Shown piece by piece: positions 20,301-30,100 of a DNA stretch of 64,000 nucleotides; the stretch's first letter is position 1, and the number at the start of each line of letters is the position of its first letter. Source of the DNA: Pseudomonas putida (GTDB taxonomy: Bacteria; Pseudomonadota; Gammaproteobacteria; Pseudomonadales; Pseudomonadaceae). A model generated the notes under the pieces. It was not told where the DNA came from. It saw nothing but the letters and a program-made list of their open reading frames with translations, and made no database searches. Both the position numbers and the translations under genes were made by a program. The stretch lies in NCBI RefSeq assembly GCF_004357765.1, contig NZ_SMTE01000014.1, positions 62,001 through 126,000 of the forward strand, read 5' to 3'.

Positions 20301-23300
20301 GCCCAGATGCCGCTGACCCCCAATGGCAAGCTCGACCGTCTGGCCTTGCCAGCCCCCGACCTGGAGCTGCGCGACAGCGCTTTCACAGCCCCCGAGGGGC
20401 CTGCCCAGCAAAGTCTGGCGGCGATCTGGCAGGGCCTTTTGCACGTCGGCCAGGTGGGCGCCGACGACAACTTCTTCGACCTGGGTGGCGATTCGATCCT
20501 GTCGATCCAGATGGTCGCGCAGGCCCGTGAGGCCGGCCTTGCATTGACGCCCAAGCAGGTCTTCCAGCACCAGACGCTGGCGGCCCTGGCAGCGGCCGCG
20601 GACACCGTGCAGGCGGAAGCTGCCATCGATCTGGAACGACCGCTGTTGACGCTCGATGCGCAACAGCTGGCCAGCCTGCGCGCTCGCCATGGCGAGTTCG
20701 AGGATGTCTACCCGCTGTCGCCGATGCAGCAGGGCATGCTGTTCCATGCCTTGCAGAGCCCCGAGCAGGGGCTGTACATCAACCAGCTCAGCGTGCGTGT
20801 CGAAGGCATGAACCCTGCGCGTCTGGCGGCGGCCTGGCAGCAGGCCATCGGTCGGCATACGGCGCTGCGCAGCGCTTTTCTGGCCAGCGATGGCGAGCTG
20901 GAAGAGCCGCTGCAACTGGTGTTGGCCACGGTCACGGCACCGGTCGGGGTGTTGGACTGGTCGCGCCGCGAGATTACCGAGCAGGCCCTCGCCGAACTGG
21001 CCCAGGCCGAACGCGACAAAGGCTTCGACCTGGCGCGGCCCCCGCTGCAGCGCCTGCTGCTGGTGGACCTGGGGCAGGGCATGCACCAGCTGATCTGGAC
21101 CAGCCACCATATCCTCATGGACGGCTGGAGCACGGCGCAGTTGGTCAATGAAGTGCTCCAGGCCTACCAGGGCCAGGCGCCGGAACGCCCGGCACAGCCG
21201 TTCCGCCACTACCTGGCCTGGTTGCAGGCCCAGGATGACGCCGCCAGCGAACGTTTCTGGCGCCACTACCTGGCTGAGCTGGAACAACCCACGTTGCTGG
21301 CCGGCGCCGTAGGGCGTGGCCACTACGGCCACGGCTTCGCTCAGTGGCACTGCGCCTTCGGTGCGGCACGCAGTGAACAGCTGCAGGCGCTGGCCAAAGA
21401 CGCAGGGGTGACCCTCAATACCCTGATCCAGGCAGCCTGGCTGGTCTTGCTGCAACGTCACGCCGGCCAGCCGACGGTGTGCGTCGGCGCCACCGTGGCT
21501 GGACGTCCCCATGACCTGGCCGGTGCCCAGGACATGCTCGGCCTGTTCATCAACACCCTGCCGCTGATCCAGACCGTACCCAGCGCCCTGTCGCTCGGCC
21601 AATGGCTGCAGCAACTCCAGGCCTGCAACCTGAGTCTGCGCGAGCACCAGCACACGCCGCTGTACCAGTTGCAGAGCTGGGCCGGGCAGGGCGGCCAGGC
21701 CTTGTTCGACAGCCTGATCGTGTTCGAGAACTTCCCGGTCGACCAGGCCTTGCGCGAACGCAGCAGTGCCGAGCTGCGCCTGAGTCAGGTGCACAACAGC
21801 GAAGCCAGCCATTACCCGCTGACGCTGACCGTGCACGCCGGCGCGGCCCTGGAAATCGTCTTCGGCTACCGCCGTGAAGCGTTCGACGCGCCCCAGGTCC
21901 AGGCCCTGCAAGTGCAGCTGTTGCACCTGTTGGACCAGATGCTGGCGACGCCAGAGCTGGCCGTCGGCAACCTGCAACTGCTCGACGCGCCGGGCCAGGC
22001 GCGGGTGTTGGATTACAACCCGGCGCCGCGCAGCAATCGCAGCGAGTGTCTGAGCCTGGCGTTCCAGGCCCAGGTGGCGCGCAGTCCAGATGCAGTCGCC
22101 GTGGCCTGCGCCAGCGAGACGCTCAGCTATGCCCAGCTCAACGCCAGGGCCAACCGCCTGGCACGCCAGTTGCGCCGCCGCGGTGTAGCACCTGGGGTAT
22201 TGGTGGGCGTGGCGATGGAGCGGTCCTCTGCCTTGCTGGTGGCGTTGATGGCCGTGATCAAGGCCGGCGGCGCTTATCTGCCGCTGGACCCGGACTACCC
22301 GCCCGAGCGCCTGGCCTATATGCTCGCCGACAGTGGCGCCGCGCTGGTGCTGAGCCAGAGTTGGCTGGCCGAACGCCTGCCGCTGGCGGCGGACCGACTG
22401 CTGTGCCTGGACCGTGACGAGCCGGCCCTGGCCGGCCTCGCCAGCGATGATCTGGCACCGCTGGCCGGGCCCGAGTCTGCGCTGTACCTGATCTATACCT
22501 CCGGCTCCACCGGCCAGCCGAAAGGCGCCGGGGTGACCCGCGAAGGCTTCGCCAACCTGCTGCAGTGGTATTCGCGCGAGTTCGACATCGGCGCGCAGGA
22601 GCGCTTCCTGGTGATGACGTCGCCGGCGTTCGACCTCACCCAGAAAAACCTCTTCGCGCCGCTGCTTGGCGGTGGCCAGGTGCACATGGCGGCGCCGGGT
22701 TACCAACCACTGGCGCTGGTGACGCAGATCGCCGAGCAGGCGATCACCGCGCTCAACTGCACCCCCAGTACGTTCTATCCGTTGCTCGACCTCGGTACTG
22801 CCGAGCAGTTGGCGAGCCTGCGCCAGGTGTTCCTGGGGGGCGAGCCGATCCGTGGCGAACAGTTGCGCACCCACCTGGCCCACCTGCCGGCGCCGCCGAC
22901 GGTGCATAACAGCTATGGGCCCACCGAGTGCACCGATGTGGTGGCCTGGCATACCTGGCAGGGTGATGCCGGGGAGGTGCCCACCGGCACAGCGATAGAC
23001 AACACGCGCCTGTACATCGTCGACAGCCAGTTCAACCTGCTGCCGCCCGGGGTCGTGGGCGAGTTGCTGATTGCCGGTCGTGGCGTCGGTCGCGGTTATC
23101 ACCGGCGCCCGGGTCTCACCGCCGAGCGCTTCATGGCCGACCCGTTCGCCGCCGATGGTAGCCGCCTCTACCGCAGCGGCGACCTGGCCAGGTTGCGCGA
23201 GGACGGCCTGGTCGAGTACGTCGGGCGGGTCGATCATCAGGTGAAGATCCGTGGCGTGCGCATCGAATTGGGTGAGATCGAGGCGCGCCTGGAGCAGCAT

Positions 23301-23849
23301 CCTGCAGTGGAGGAAGTGGCGGTCATCGCCCATGACCTGGGTAGTGGTCCGCAACTGGTGGCCTACCTGGTGCTTGCCCAGGGGCAGACCAATCTGCCCC
23401 AGGTGCTGCGCGAGCATGTGCGCCAGGCCCTGCCCGATGCCATGGTGCCTGCCCATTGGCAGGTGTTGGCAGCCATGCCGTTGACCCCCAGCGGCAAGCT
23501 CGACCGCAAGGCCCTGCCGGCGCCTAGCGTCCAGGCGCGGGTTTACCGCGCGCCGGAAACGCCATTGCAGCGCGAACTGGCAGGTATCTGGGAGGCGCTG
23601 CTGGAGGTCGATCGGGTTGGTCTGGATGACGACTTCTTCGAGCTCGGTGGTCATTCGTTGCTGTTGACCCAGGCCCTGTCACGCATTCAGCAGCGGTTGC
23701 AGGTCCGTTTGAGCCTGGCGCAGCTGTTCGACTGCGCCACCTTGGCGGACCTCGCCAGTCACATCGAGACCCGCATGCCGGCAGCGAGCAACGGCACGGG
23801 CGATGCGGCGATGATCGATGACCTGCTGGCCAGCCTCGAGCAATCCTGA
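17382..23849 (+). CDS. NRPS3: two modules, C-A(Gly)-PCP-C-A(unassigned)-PCP
   Basis: A 2155-residue synthetase (modules 4 and 5), translationally coupled to NRPS2 through an ATGA overlap. Module 4: LCL-like condensation domain (HHIIADG from 187), A-domain core near 656, code DILQLGLIWK (glycine), PCP serine S1038 in LGGDSILSIQ. Module 5: a condensation domain with DCL features (EDVYPLSPMQQGMLFH and HHILMDG from 1242), although no epimerase precedes it. Its A domain (core near 1705) has the unusual segment FDLTQKNLFAPLLGGG and NSYGPTECTDVV. The code read is DLKNFGSDVK, which I cannot assign. PCP serine S2092 in LGGHSLLLTQ. There is no epimerase or thioesterase at the end. A palindromic repeat and a new promoter separate it from NRPS4. 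Confidence 0.93.
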   Translation: MSTSLAQQAQALHDIARRASALSEDKQQVFLGQLNERGIAIGKLPIVASPRTDDLPLSHAQQRLWFLWQLEPYSPAYNIASNLRLRGALDQARLQQAFDALVARHQALRTRFPANAGQARQHIDAPAPLTLCVEDLSHLPASERSGRAEALAREEAERPFDLAEGPLLRVGLLRLADDDHVLLLTLHHIIADGWSLNVLINEFAALYRGDADLPELSVQYKDYTLWQRSLLRAGEGERQLVYWRQQLAGHCGVLELPLDHPRRLQPSLAGGSLALPLSPSLTEALRAMARTEQVSLFSVLLCAFNVLLWRYSGQRDLLVGVPIANRQRQETQGLIGLFVNTQVLRTQLDPRQPLRQLLAQVGEAARQGQSFQDLPFEQLVDALHGQRSLNRSPLFQVMFNHQQRQLDAFEQLPGLALEPFVQLQRSARFDLALDTEEDSQGHLSALFTYPVELFDAVTVQAMADDYLGILEQLVEQPQAVVGELGLARTPVWQEAFNATDRTFPDACLHSLFEAQAARTPDACAVQCGGQRLSYAELDRRANRVAHQLAAWGVGPDDLVAVALERSLELPVALLGILKAGGAYLPLDPSYPAERLAYMLEDSAAAWLVTESAVLANLASIPARALCLDRDHALLAAQPDTALALAQSADTLAYCIYTSGSTGKPKGVMVRHAGVVNFLASMAREPGIVASDCVLGLTSLSFDIAALELYLPLLHGARLLLVDRDCARDPQRLLGEVQAHGVSILQATPSTWRMLLAGEGGALLQGRKLLCGGEALDADLAARLRACGGALWNLYGPTETTIWSAVQRVDSDKVWLGKPLDNTQLYVLDDELNRQPAGVAGELYIGGAGLARGYLQRPGLSAERFIADPFGAPGQRLYRTGDRVRQRHDGQLEYLERVDHQVKVRGFRIELGEIEARLREVAGVQEVAVIARDAAQGKQLVAYLCADAHDAAPLRRHLQGCLPEHMMPAHFVFLAQMPLTPNGKLDRLALPAPDLELRDSAFTAPEGPAQQSLAAIWQGLLHVGQVGADDNFFDLGGDSILSIQMVAQAREAGLALTPKQVFQHQTLAALAAAADTVQAEAAIDLERPLLTLDAQQLASLRARHGEFEDVYPLSPMQQGMLFHALQSPEQGLYINQLSVRVEGMNPARLAAAWQQAIGRHTALRSAFLASDGELEEPLQLVLATVTAPVGVLDWSRREITEQALAELAQAERDKGFDLARPPLQRLLLVDLGQGMHQLIWTSHHILMDGWSTAQLVNEVLQAYQGQAPERPAQPFRHYLAWLQAQDDAASERFWRHYLAELEQPTLLAGAVGRGHYGHGFAQWHCAFGAARSEQLQALAKDAGVTLNTLIQAAWLVLLQRHAGQPTVCVGATVAGRPHDLAGAQDMLGLFINTLPLIQTVPSALSLGQWLQQLQACNLSLREHQHTPLYQLQSWAGQGGQALFDSLIVFENFPVDQALRERSSAELRLSQVHNSEASHYPLTLTVHAGAALEIVFGYRREAFDAPQVQALQVQLLHLLDQMLATPELAVGNLQLLDAPGQARVLDYNPAPRSNRSECLSLAFQAQVARSPDAVAVACASETLSYAQLNARANRLARQLRRRGVAPGVLVGVAMERSSALLVALMAVIKAGGAYLPLDPDYPPERLAYMLADSGAALVLSQSWLAERLPLAADRLLCLDRDEPALAGLASDDLAPLAGPESALYLIYTSGSTGQPKGAGVTREGFANLLQWYSREFDIGAQERFLVMTSPAFDLTQKNLFAPLLGGGQVHMAAPGYQPLALVTQIAEQAITALNCTPSTFYPLLDLGTAEQLASLRQVFLGGEPIRGEQLRTHLAHLPAPPTVHNSYGPTECTDVVAWHTWQGDAGEVPTGTAIDNTRLYIVDSQFNLLPPGVVGELLIAGRGVGRGYHRRPGLTAERFMADPFAADGSRLYRSGDLARLREDGLVEYVGRVDHQVKIRGVRIELGEIEARLEQHPAVEEVAVIAHDLGSGPQLVAYLVLAQGQTNLPQVLREHVRQALPDAMVPAHWQVLAAMPLTPSGKLDRKALPAPSVQARVYRAPETPLQRELAGIWEALLEVDRVGLDDDFFELGGHSLLLTQALSRIQQRLQVRLSLAQLFDCATLADLASHIETRMPAASNGTGDAAMIDDLLASLEQS

Positions 23850-23850
23850 G

Positions 23851-23938
23851 GTGTAGTACCGCAGGCATCGAGCGCCGCGGGCGGCGCTCGATGTGTGCGC
23901 CACTACACCTCTCAAGCGCACACCCCGCGGCGCTCGAT
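23851..23938. repeat. Palindromic intergenic repeat plus a half copy
   Basis: Directly after the NRPS3 stop, CATCGAGCGCCG (23866-23877) and CGGCGCTCGATG (23882-23893) form a perfect 12-bp inverted repeat with a 4-base loop. It is enclosed by outer arms GTGTAGT (23851-23857) and ACTACAC (23902-23908). A further unpaired half copy, GCGGCGCTCGAT, lies at 23927-23938. The same core recurs as a palindrome at 42693-42722, after the last gene of the biosynthetic block. It looks like a REP-type dispersed palindrome. With no T-run it is not a classical terminator, though it may slow or stabilise the 3' end of the upstream transcript. Confidence 0.75.
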
Positions 23939-23985
23939 AGACCGCAACACCTGCGCCCTCGGTAACGGCGGAAGCGGCCAGCAAC

Positions 23986-24010
23986 CTAAAGAAAGCCCCC
24001 CACCTTTCGT
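23986..24010 (+). promoter_or_regulatory. PvdS-type iron-starvation box upstream of NRPS4
   Basis: CTAAAG, exactly 16 bases, then CGT, compared with the PvdS consensus (C/G)TAAAT-N16-CGT: one mismatch in the last -35 base, with exact spacer and -10. It ends 95 bases before the NRPS4 ATG at 24106, in the only large gap (256 bases) of the biosynthetic block. It implies a second transcription unit starting at NRPS4. Confidence 0.72.
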
Positions 24011-24105
24011 CCTCTGATTAATGAGCCAGGCGGGCCCTGCGCCCGGCCATGGCCCACCCCCAACCCATGCCGGCGCCGCGCACCGGCAGTGATGGAAAGA
24101 ATCAG

Positions 24106-27100
24106 ATGAGCACACAAGAATCCCAGGATTTCGTTCGGCGCTTCATTGGCCTACCCCCCGAGAAGCAGCGGATCTTCTGGCGCAGCCTGCGCGAGCGGGG
24201 CGTGGACTTTGGCCTCTATCCGATCCCTGGGGGGCTGGCCCATGAGGCCCAGGTGCCGCTGTCGTACGCCCAGCGGCGGATGTGGGTGCTGTGGCAATTG
24301 CAGCCAGACAGTGGCGCCTACAACATCGCCTCGGCGGTACGCCTGGACGGAGAGCTCGACGTGGCGGCGCTGGAACGTGCGTTTGGCGCGTTGATCGAAC
24401 GTCACTCGTCACTGCGCACCACCTTCGACCAGGATGATCAGCAGCCTTTCCAGGTGATCCAGGACGCCGGGGAGTTCCAACTGCAGGTGCGTGCCTGCGA
24501 CGAAAGCCAGTTGCAGACCTCCCTGCAGCAGGAGGCGTTGGCTCCGTTCGACCTGCGTCAGGGGCCGCTGCTGCGTGCGGTGTTGCTGCAGACGGGGGAG
24601 CAGCGGCAGGTGCTGAGCCTGTGCATGCACCACATCGTCGCCGATGGCTGGTCGATGAATCTGCTGATCGACGAGTTGGTGGCGCTCTACGGCCAGTTCA
24701 GCGGTGGCGCGCCGGCGTCCCTGGCCGAACTGCCGATTGCCTATGCCGACTACGCGCTGTGGCAGAAGAGCCTGCTCGAAGCCGGTGAAGCCGAGCACCA
24801 GTTGGCCTACTGGCGGCAGGCGCTGGGGACCGAGCAACCGCCGCTGGAGCTACCGGCCGATCGCTTGCGCCCGGCCGAGCAGAGCCTGCGTGGGGCCAGC
24901 CTGGAGTTCAGCTTGCCGCCGGCGCTGTGTCAGGGCCTGCAGGCCCTGGCCCGGCAGCACAACGCTACGCTGTTCATGGTGCTGCTGGCGGCCTTCAAGG
25001 TGCTGTTGCACCGCTACAGTGGCCAGGCCGATATCCGCGTGGGGGTGCCGGTCGCCAACCGCAACCGCTTGGAGACCGAGCGCTTGATCGGCTTCTTCGT
25101 CAATACCCAGGTGTTGCGCAGCCAGCTCGATGGCCAGGTCAGTTTCACCGGGTTGCTGGCCCAGGTGAGAAACACCGTGCTGCAGGCCCAGGCCCACCAG
25201 GACCTGCCCTTCGAGCAACTGCTCGATGGCCTGGAACTGAGTCGCAGCCTGAGCTACAACCCGTTGTTCCAGGTCATGTACAACCACCAGCGGCGTGCGC
25301 TCGACCGCCTGCAGGGGTTGGCCGGCCTGGAGGCCCAGGTGCTCAGTGTCGGCGCCCCGGTGGCCAAGTTCGACCTTGGCCTGGACACCGCCGAGGATGC
25401 CGACGGCAACCTGTTCGCCACCCTCAGCTATGCCACCGACCTGTTCGACGCACCGCGCATGCAGCGCCTGTGCCGTCACTACCAGACGTTACTGGCCGAG
25501 GTCCTGGCCAAGCCAGAGGCGGCCCTGGCCGAGCTGTCACTGGTCGATGAGCAGGAGCTGGCCCGCCAGCGCCTGTTCAACGGCCCGCAGACGCCGGCAG
25601 TGCCTTACCAGCCGATCCATCAGCGTATCGCTGAACACGCCCGCCAACGGCCGCAGGCCACGGCCGTGCTCTGCCAGGGCCAGCGCCTGAGCTTCGCCGA
25701 GCTCGACCAACGAGCCAATCAACTGGCCTGGCACCTGCGCGGGCTTGGCATTGCCGCCGAAGCCCGCGTCGCGGTCGCCTTGCCACGCTCGCCGCAGATG
25801 CTGGTGGCGCTGTTGGCCGTGCTCAAGGCAGGCGCGGCCTACGTCCCGCTGGATGCCAGCTACCCCGCAGAGCGCCTGGCCTACCTGATGGAAGATGCCG
25901 GTGTGGCGCTGTTGCTCAGCGATGCCGGGTTGTTGCCCGACCTGCCGGTACCGGCGCATCTGCCGGTGCTGGACTTGGCCCGACTCGAGCTGCAGGGCCA
26001 GCCGCTGGACTGTCCAGCAGCGCACTGCGAGCCAGGTCAGCTGGCCTACCTGATCTACACCTCCGGCTCTACCGGCCAGCCCAAGGGCGTGGCCGTGGCA
26101 CATGGTCCCCTGGCCATGCATTGCGCAGCCATCGGCCAGCGCTATCAGATGAGCGAGCACGACTGCGAACTGCACTTCATGTCGTTCGCCTTCGATGGCG
26201 CCCACGAGCGTTGGCTGACCACCCTCAGCCACGGCGGCAGCTTGCTGCTGCGCGACGACAGCCTGTGGACCCCGGAGCAGACCTACGCCGCCTTGCACAC
26301 GCACCAGGTGAGCGTGGTGGCCTTCCCGCCGGTCTACCTGCAGCAGCTGGCCGAGCATGCCGAGCGCCAGGGCAACCCGCCACCGGTGCGCATCTACTGC
26401 TTCGGCGGCGACGCCGTGCCGGAGGCCAGCTTCGAGCTGGTCAAGCGGGTGCTGCGTCCGCAGTTCATCATCAACGGCTATGGCCCGACCGAAACAGTGG
26501 TGACGCCGCTGATCTGGAAAGCCGCGCCTGACGAGCAGTGCGGCGCTGCCTATGCCCCCATCGGCAGCCTGATCGGCCAGCGCAGCGCCTGGGTGCTGGA
26601 TAACGAACTCAATCCGGTGCCGCTGGGCGCGGTGGGCGAGTTGTACCTGGGCGGTGAGGGCCTGGCGCGAGGTTATCACCAGCGCCCAGGCCTGACCGCC
26701 GAGCGTTTCGTCGCCGACCCGTTCAGCAAGGGTGGCCGTCTTTACCGCTCCGGCGACCTGGTGCGCCAGCGCGAGGACGGGGTGGTGGAATACATCGGCC
26801 GTATCGACCAGCAGGTGAAAGTGCGCGGCTTTCGCATCGAGCTGGGCGAGATCGAGGCACGCCTGCAACAGCACCCTGAGGTCCGTGAAGCGGTGGTGGT
26901 CGCCCGTGATGGGGTCGCCGGCAAGCAACTGGTGGGGTATCTGGTACCGCGCACCGAGTCTGCAGAGGAGGCGGCCCTGGCAGTGGCGGTCAAGGCCTGG
27001 CTGGGAGAAAGCCTGCCCGACTACATGGTGCCGGCGCACCTGATGCTGTTGGCCAGCCTGCCGCTGACGCCCAACGGCAAGCTCGACCGCAAGGCGCTGC

Positions 27101-30100
27101 CGGCCCCGGACCTGAGCCGGTTGCAGGATGCTTTCGTGGCGCCGCAGGGGCCGGTGGAGCCGGTGCTGGCCGACATCTGGCAGCGTTTGCTGGGCGTCGA
27201 GCAGGTCGGTCGCGATGACAACTTCTTCCAGCTCGGTGGCGATTCGATCGTCGCCATCCAGGTGGTCAGCCGCGCCCGTCAGGCAGGGCTGCAATTGAGC
27301 CCCAAGGACCTGTTCCAGCAGCAGACCCTGGCGGCCCTGGCCGCCGTCGCCCGCCGCGACCGGCTCGCGGTGGTGGATCAAGCACCGACCCATGGCGAGT
27401 TGCTGCCCACACCGATCCAGCACTGGTTCTTCGACCTGCAATTGGCCAATGCCGACCATTGGAACCAATCGCTGTTGCTGACGCCCCGCCAGCCGTTGGC
27501 GGCGGACACGCTAGGCGTGGCCCTGCAGGCCGTGCTCGCCCAGCACGATGGGCTGCGCCTGGCTTTCAGTGGTCGCCAGGGACGCTTCCTGCCCCTGGCC
27601 GAGTTGCCAGACCCCCTGTGGCTGCGTTCGTTGGCCGATGCCCAGGGTTTGCAGGCCCTGTGCAGCGAAGCCCAGGCCAGCCTCGACCTGGCCAGCGGTG
27701 CCCTGCTGCGTGCGCTGTTGGTGCAACTGCCCAACGCTGAGCAGCGACTGTTGCTGGTGGTGCATCACCTGGTCATCGATGGGGTGTCCTGGCGCATCCT
27801 GCTTGAAGACCTCGACAGCGCCTGGCGCCAGGCGGTCGAGGGGCAGGTGCCGCGTTTGCCGGCGCGGACCACGTCGTTGCAGCGTTGGTCGCAGCAGTTG
27901 CAGAACTACGCGCGCAGCCCGGCCCTGCAGGCCGAACTGGGCTTCTGGCAGGCACAACTGGCCGGTGCCAGTACGACGTTGCCCGAAGATGGCCAGCCGG
28001 GCAGCACGCCACAGCTTCAGGCCACCCGCCTGCGCAGCGTGCTGGACCGCCAGCGCACGCGTCAGTTGGTGCAACTGGCGCCCGCCAGTTACCGCACGCA
28101 GATCAATGACCTGCTGCTCACCGCCCTGGCCCGGGTGCTGGTGCGCTGGACCGGTCAGCCGACAGCATTGGTGCAGCTCGAGGGCCACGGCCGCGAGCAG
28201 GCGGTGGTCGGCGATGCCGATCTGAGCCGTACCCTGGGTTGGTTCACCAGCGTGTTTCCGCTACAGCTGACGCCGCGCAGCGAGCTGGCCGAGTCGATCA
28301 AGGCGATCAAGGAACAGCTGCGCGCGGTGCCCAACAAAGGCCTGGGCTATGGCGTACTGCGTTACCTCAGCGATGCCGGCGCCGCCCTTCAGGCCTTGCC
28401 GCAGCCGCGCATCACCTTCAACTACCTGGGCCAGTTCGACGCCAACTTCGCTGCCGATGCCGCCTGGCTGCCGGCCAACGAAGCGCGCGGCAGCGACGTC
28501 GATGCCCTGGCGCCACTGACCTCTGACCTGGGTATCGATGGCCAGGTGTACGACGGCTGCCTGAGCCTGACCTGGACCTTCAGTGACCAACGATTCCGCG
28601 TCGAGACAATCCAGGCCCTGGCCGATGCTTTCACTGCTGAACTGGTGGAGCTGATCGAGCACTGCCTGTGCGTCGGCGAGGCCGGCGTCACGCCATCGGA
28701 CTTCACCCAGCGTGATCTTGAGCAGCAGGAGCTCGATGCACTGGCCGTGCCGGTGGCCGAGATCGAAGACATCTACCCGTTGACCGCCTTGCAGCAAGGC
28801 ATGTTGTTCCACTGCCTGTATACGCCGCACAGCGCCGCCTATGTGAATCAGATGCGCGTGGATGTCGACGGCCTCGATGTGGAGGCTTTCGCCGCAGCCT
28901 GGCAAGCCGTGCTCGACCGTCACCCGGTGTTGCGCGCCGGTTTCCACTGGGAGGGCATGGCGCGACCGCTGCAGGTTATCCACAAGCAGGCACGCCTGCC
29001 CCTGAGCCTGAAGGACTACCGTGCACGCACCGACCTGGACGACGCCCTGGCACATCTGGCCGGTGCCGACCAGGCCGCCGGTTTCGTGCTGAACCAGGCG
29101 CCATTGCTGCGCCTGACCCTGGTGCAGGTGAGCGCCCACCGCCACCACCTGATCTTCACCAGCCATCATTTGCTGCTCGATGGCTGGAGCAATTCGCAAC
29201 TGCTCGGCGAGGTGCTGCAGCACTACGCCGGACAGACACCGGCCAGCGCCGCCGGCAGCTATCGCGACTACCTGCACTGGCTGCAGCAGCGCGACCCAGC
29301 GCTCAGCCAGGATTTCTGGCTGCAGCGCCTGGCCTTGCTCGACGAGCCCACCCGCTTGGCCGCGACCTTGGGCAGGGGCGGTGAGGGCGAGGGTCATGGC
29401 GAGCACCAACTGCAACTCGATGGGCAACACAGCCAGCAGTTGGCGGCGTTCGCCCGGCAGCACAAGACCACCCTGAACACCTTGGTGCAGGCAGCCTGGG
29501 CCTTGCTCCTGCAGCGCTTCAGTGGGCAGTCGGGGGTGGCTTTCGGCACGACCGTTTCGGGCCGTCCGGCGCACCTGGCAGGCATCGAGCAGCAGTTGGG
29601 TCTGTTCATCAACACGCTACCGATGGTATTGGCGCCGCAGCCGCAACTCACCGTCCTGCAATGGCTGCACGCCGTACAGGAGGCCGGCCTGGCCCTGCGG
29701 GAACATGAGCACGTAGCGCTGGTCGATGTGCAGCGCTGGGCCGGGCAGTCTGGCGAGGCGCTGTTCGATACCCTGCTGGTGTTCGAGAACTACCCGATCA
29801 GCGAAGCGTTGCAGGCAGGAGCGCCACAGGGCTTGAGCTTTGGCCCGGTGCAGGCGCAGGAGCAGACCAATTACCCGCTGACGGTGCTGGTGACCGCTGG
29901 CGAATGCCTGGCAGTGCAGTTCAAATACCAGCACCAGGCGTTCAGCCAGGAGGCGGTCGAGCGGCTGGGCAGCTATCTGCGTCAATTGCTGCTGGGCTTC
30001 ATGGCCCAGCCCCAGGGCTGTCTTGCCGGCATCGACGGCTTCGATGATGACGAGGGTGAGGCCTTGTTGGCGATTGGCCGGAGTTCGGCTGACCTGCACG

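Noticed and set aside
20690-21990. The condensation domain after the Gly PCP as a catalytically dead interface domain for the hydroxylase
   Set aside because: It keeps an intact HHILMDG motif and sits between a Gly PCP and the next A domain, so it is best read as an active condensation domain, and the adjacent residue is not Asp.
24049-24105. Earlier in-frame ATG for NRPS4
   Set aside because: It would add 19 Pro-rich residues with no ribosome site; the ATG at 24106 has GGAAAG upstream and a normal NRPS N-terminus.
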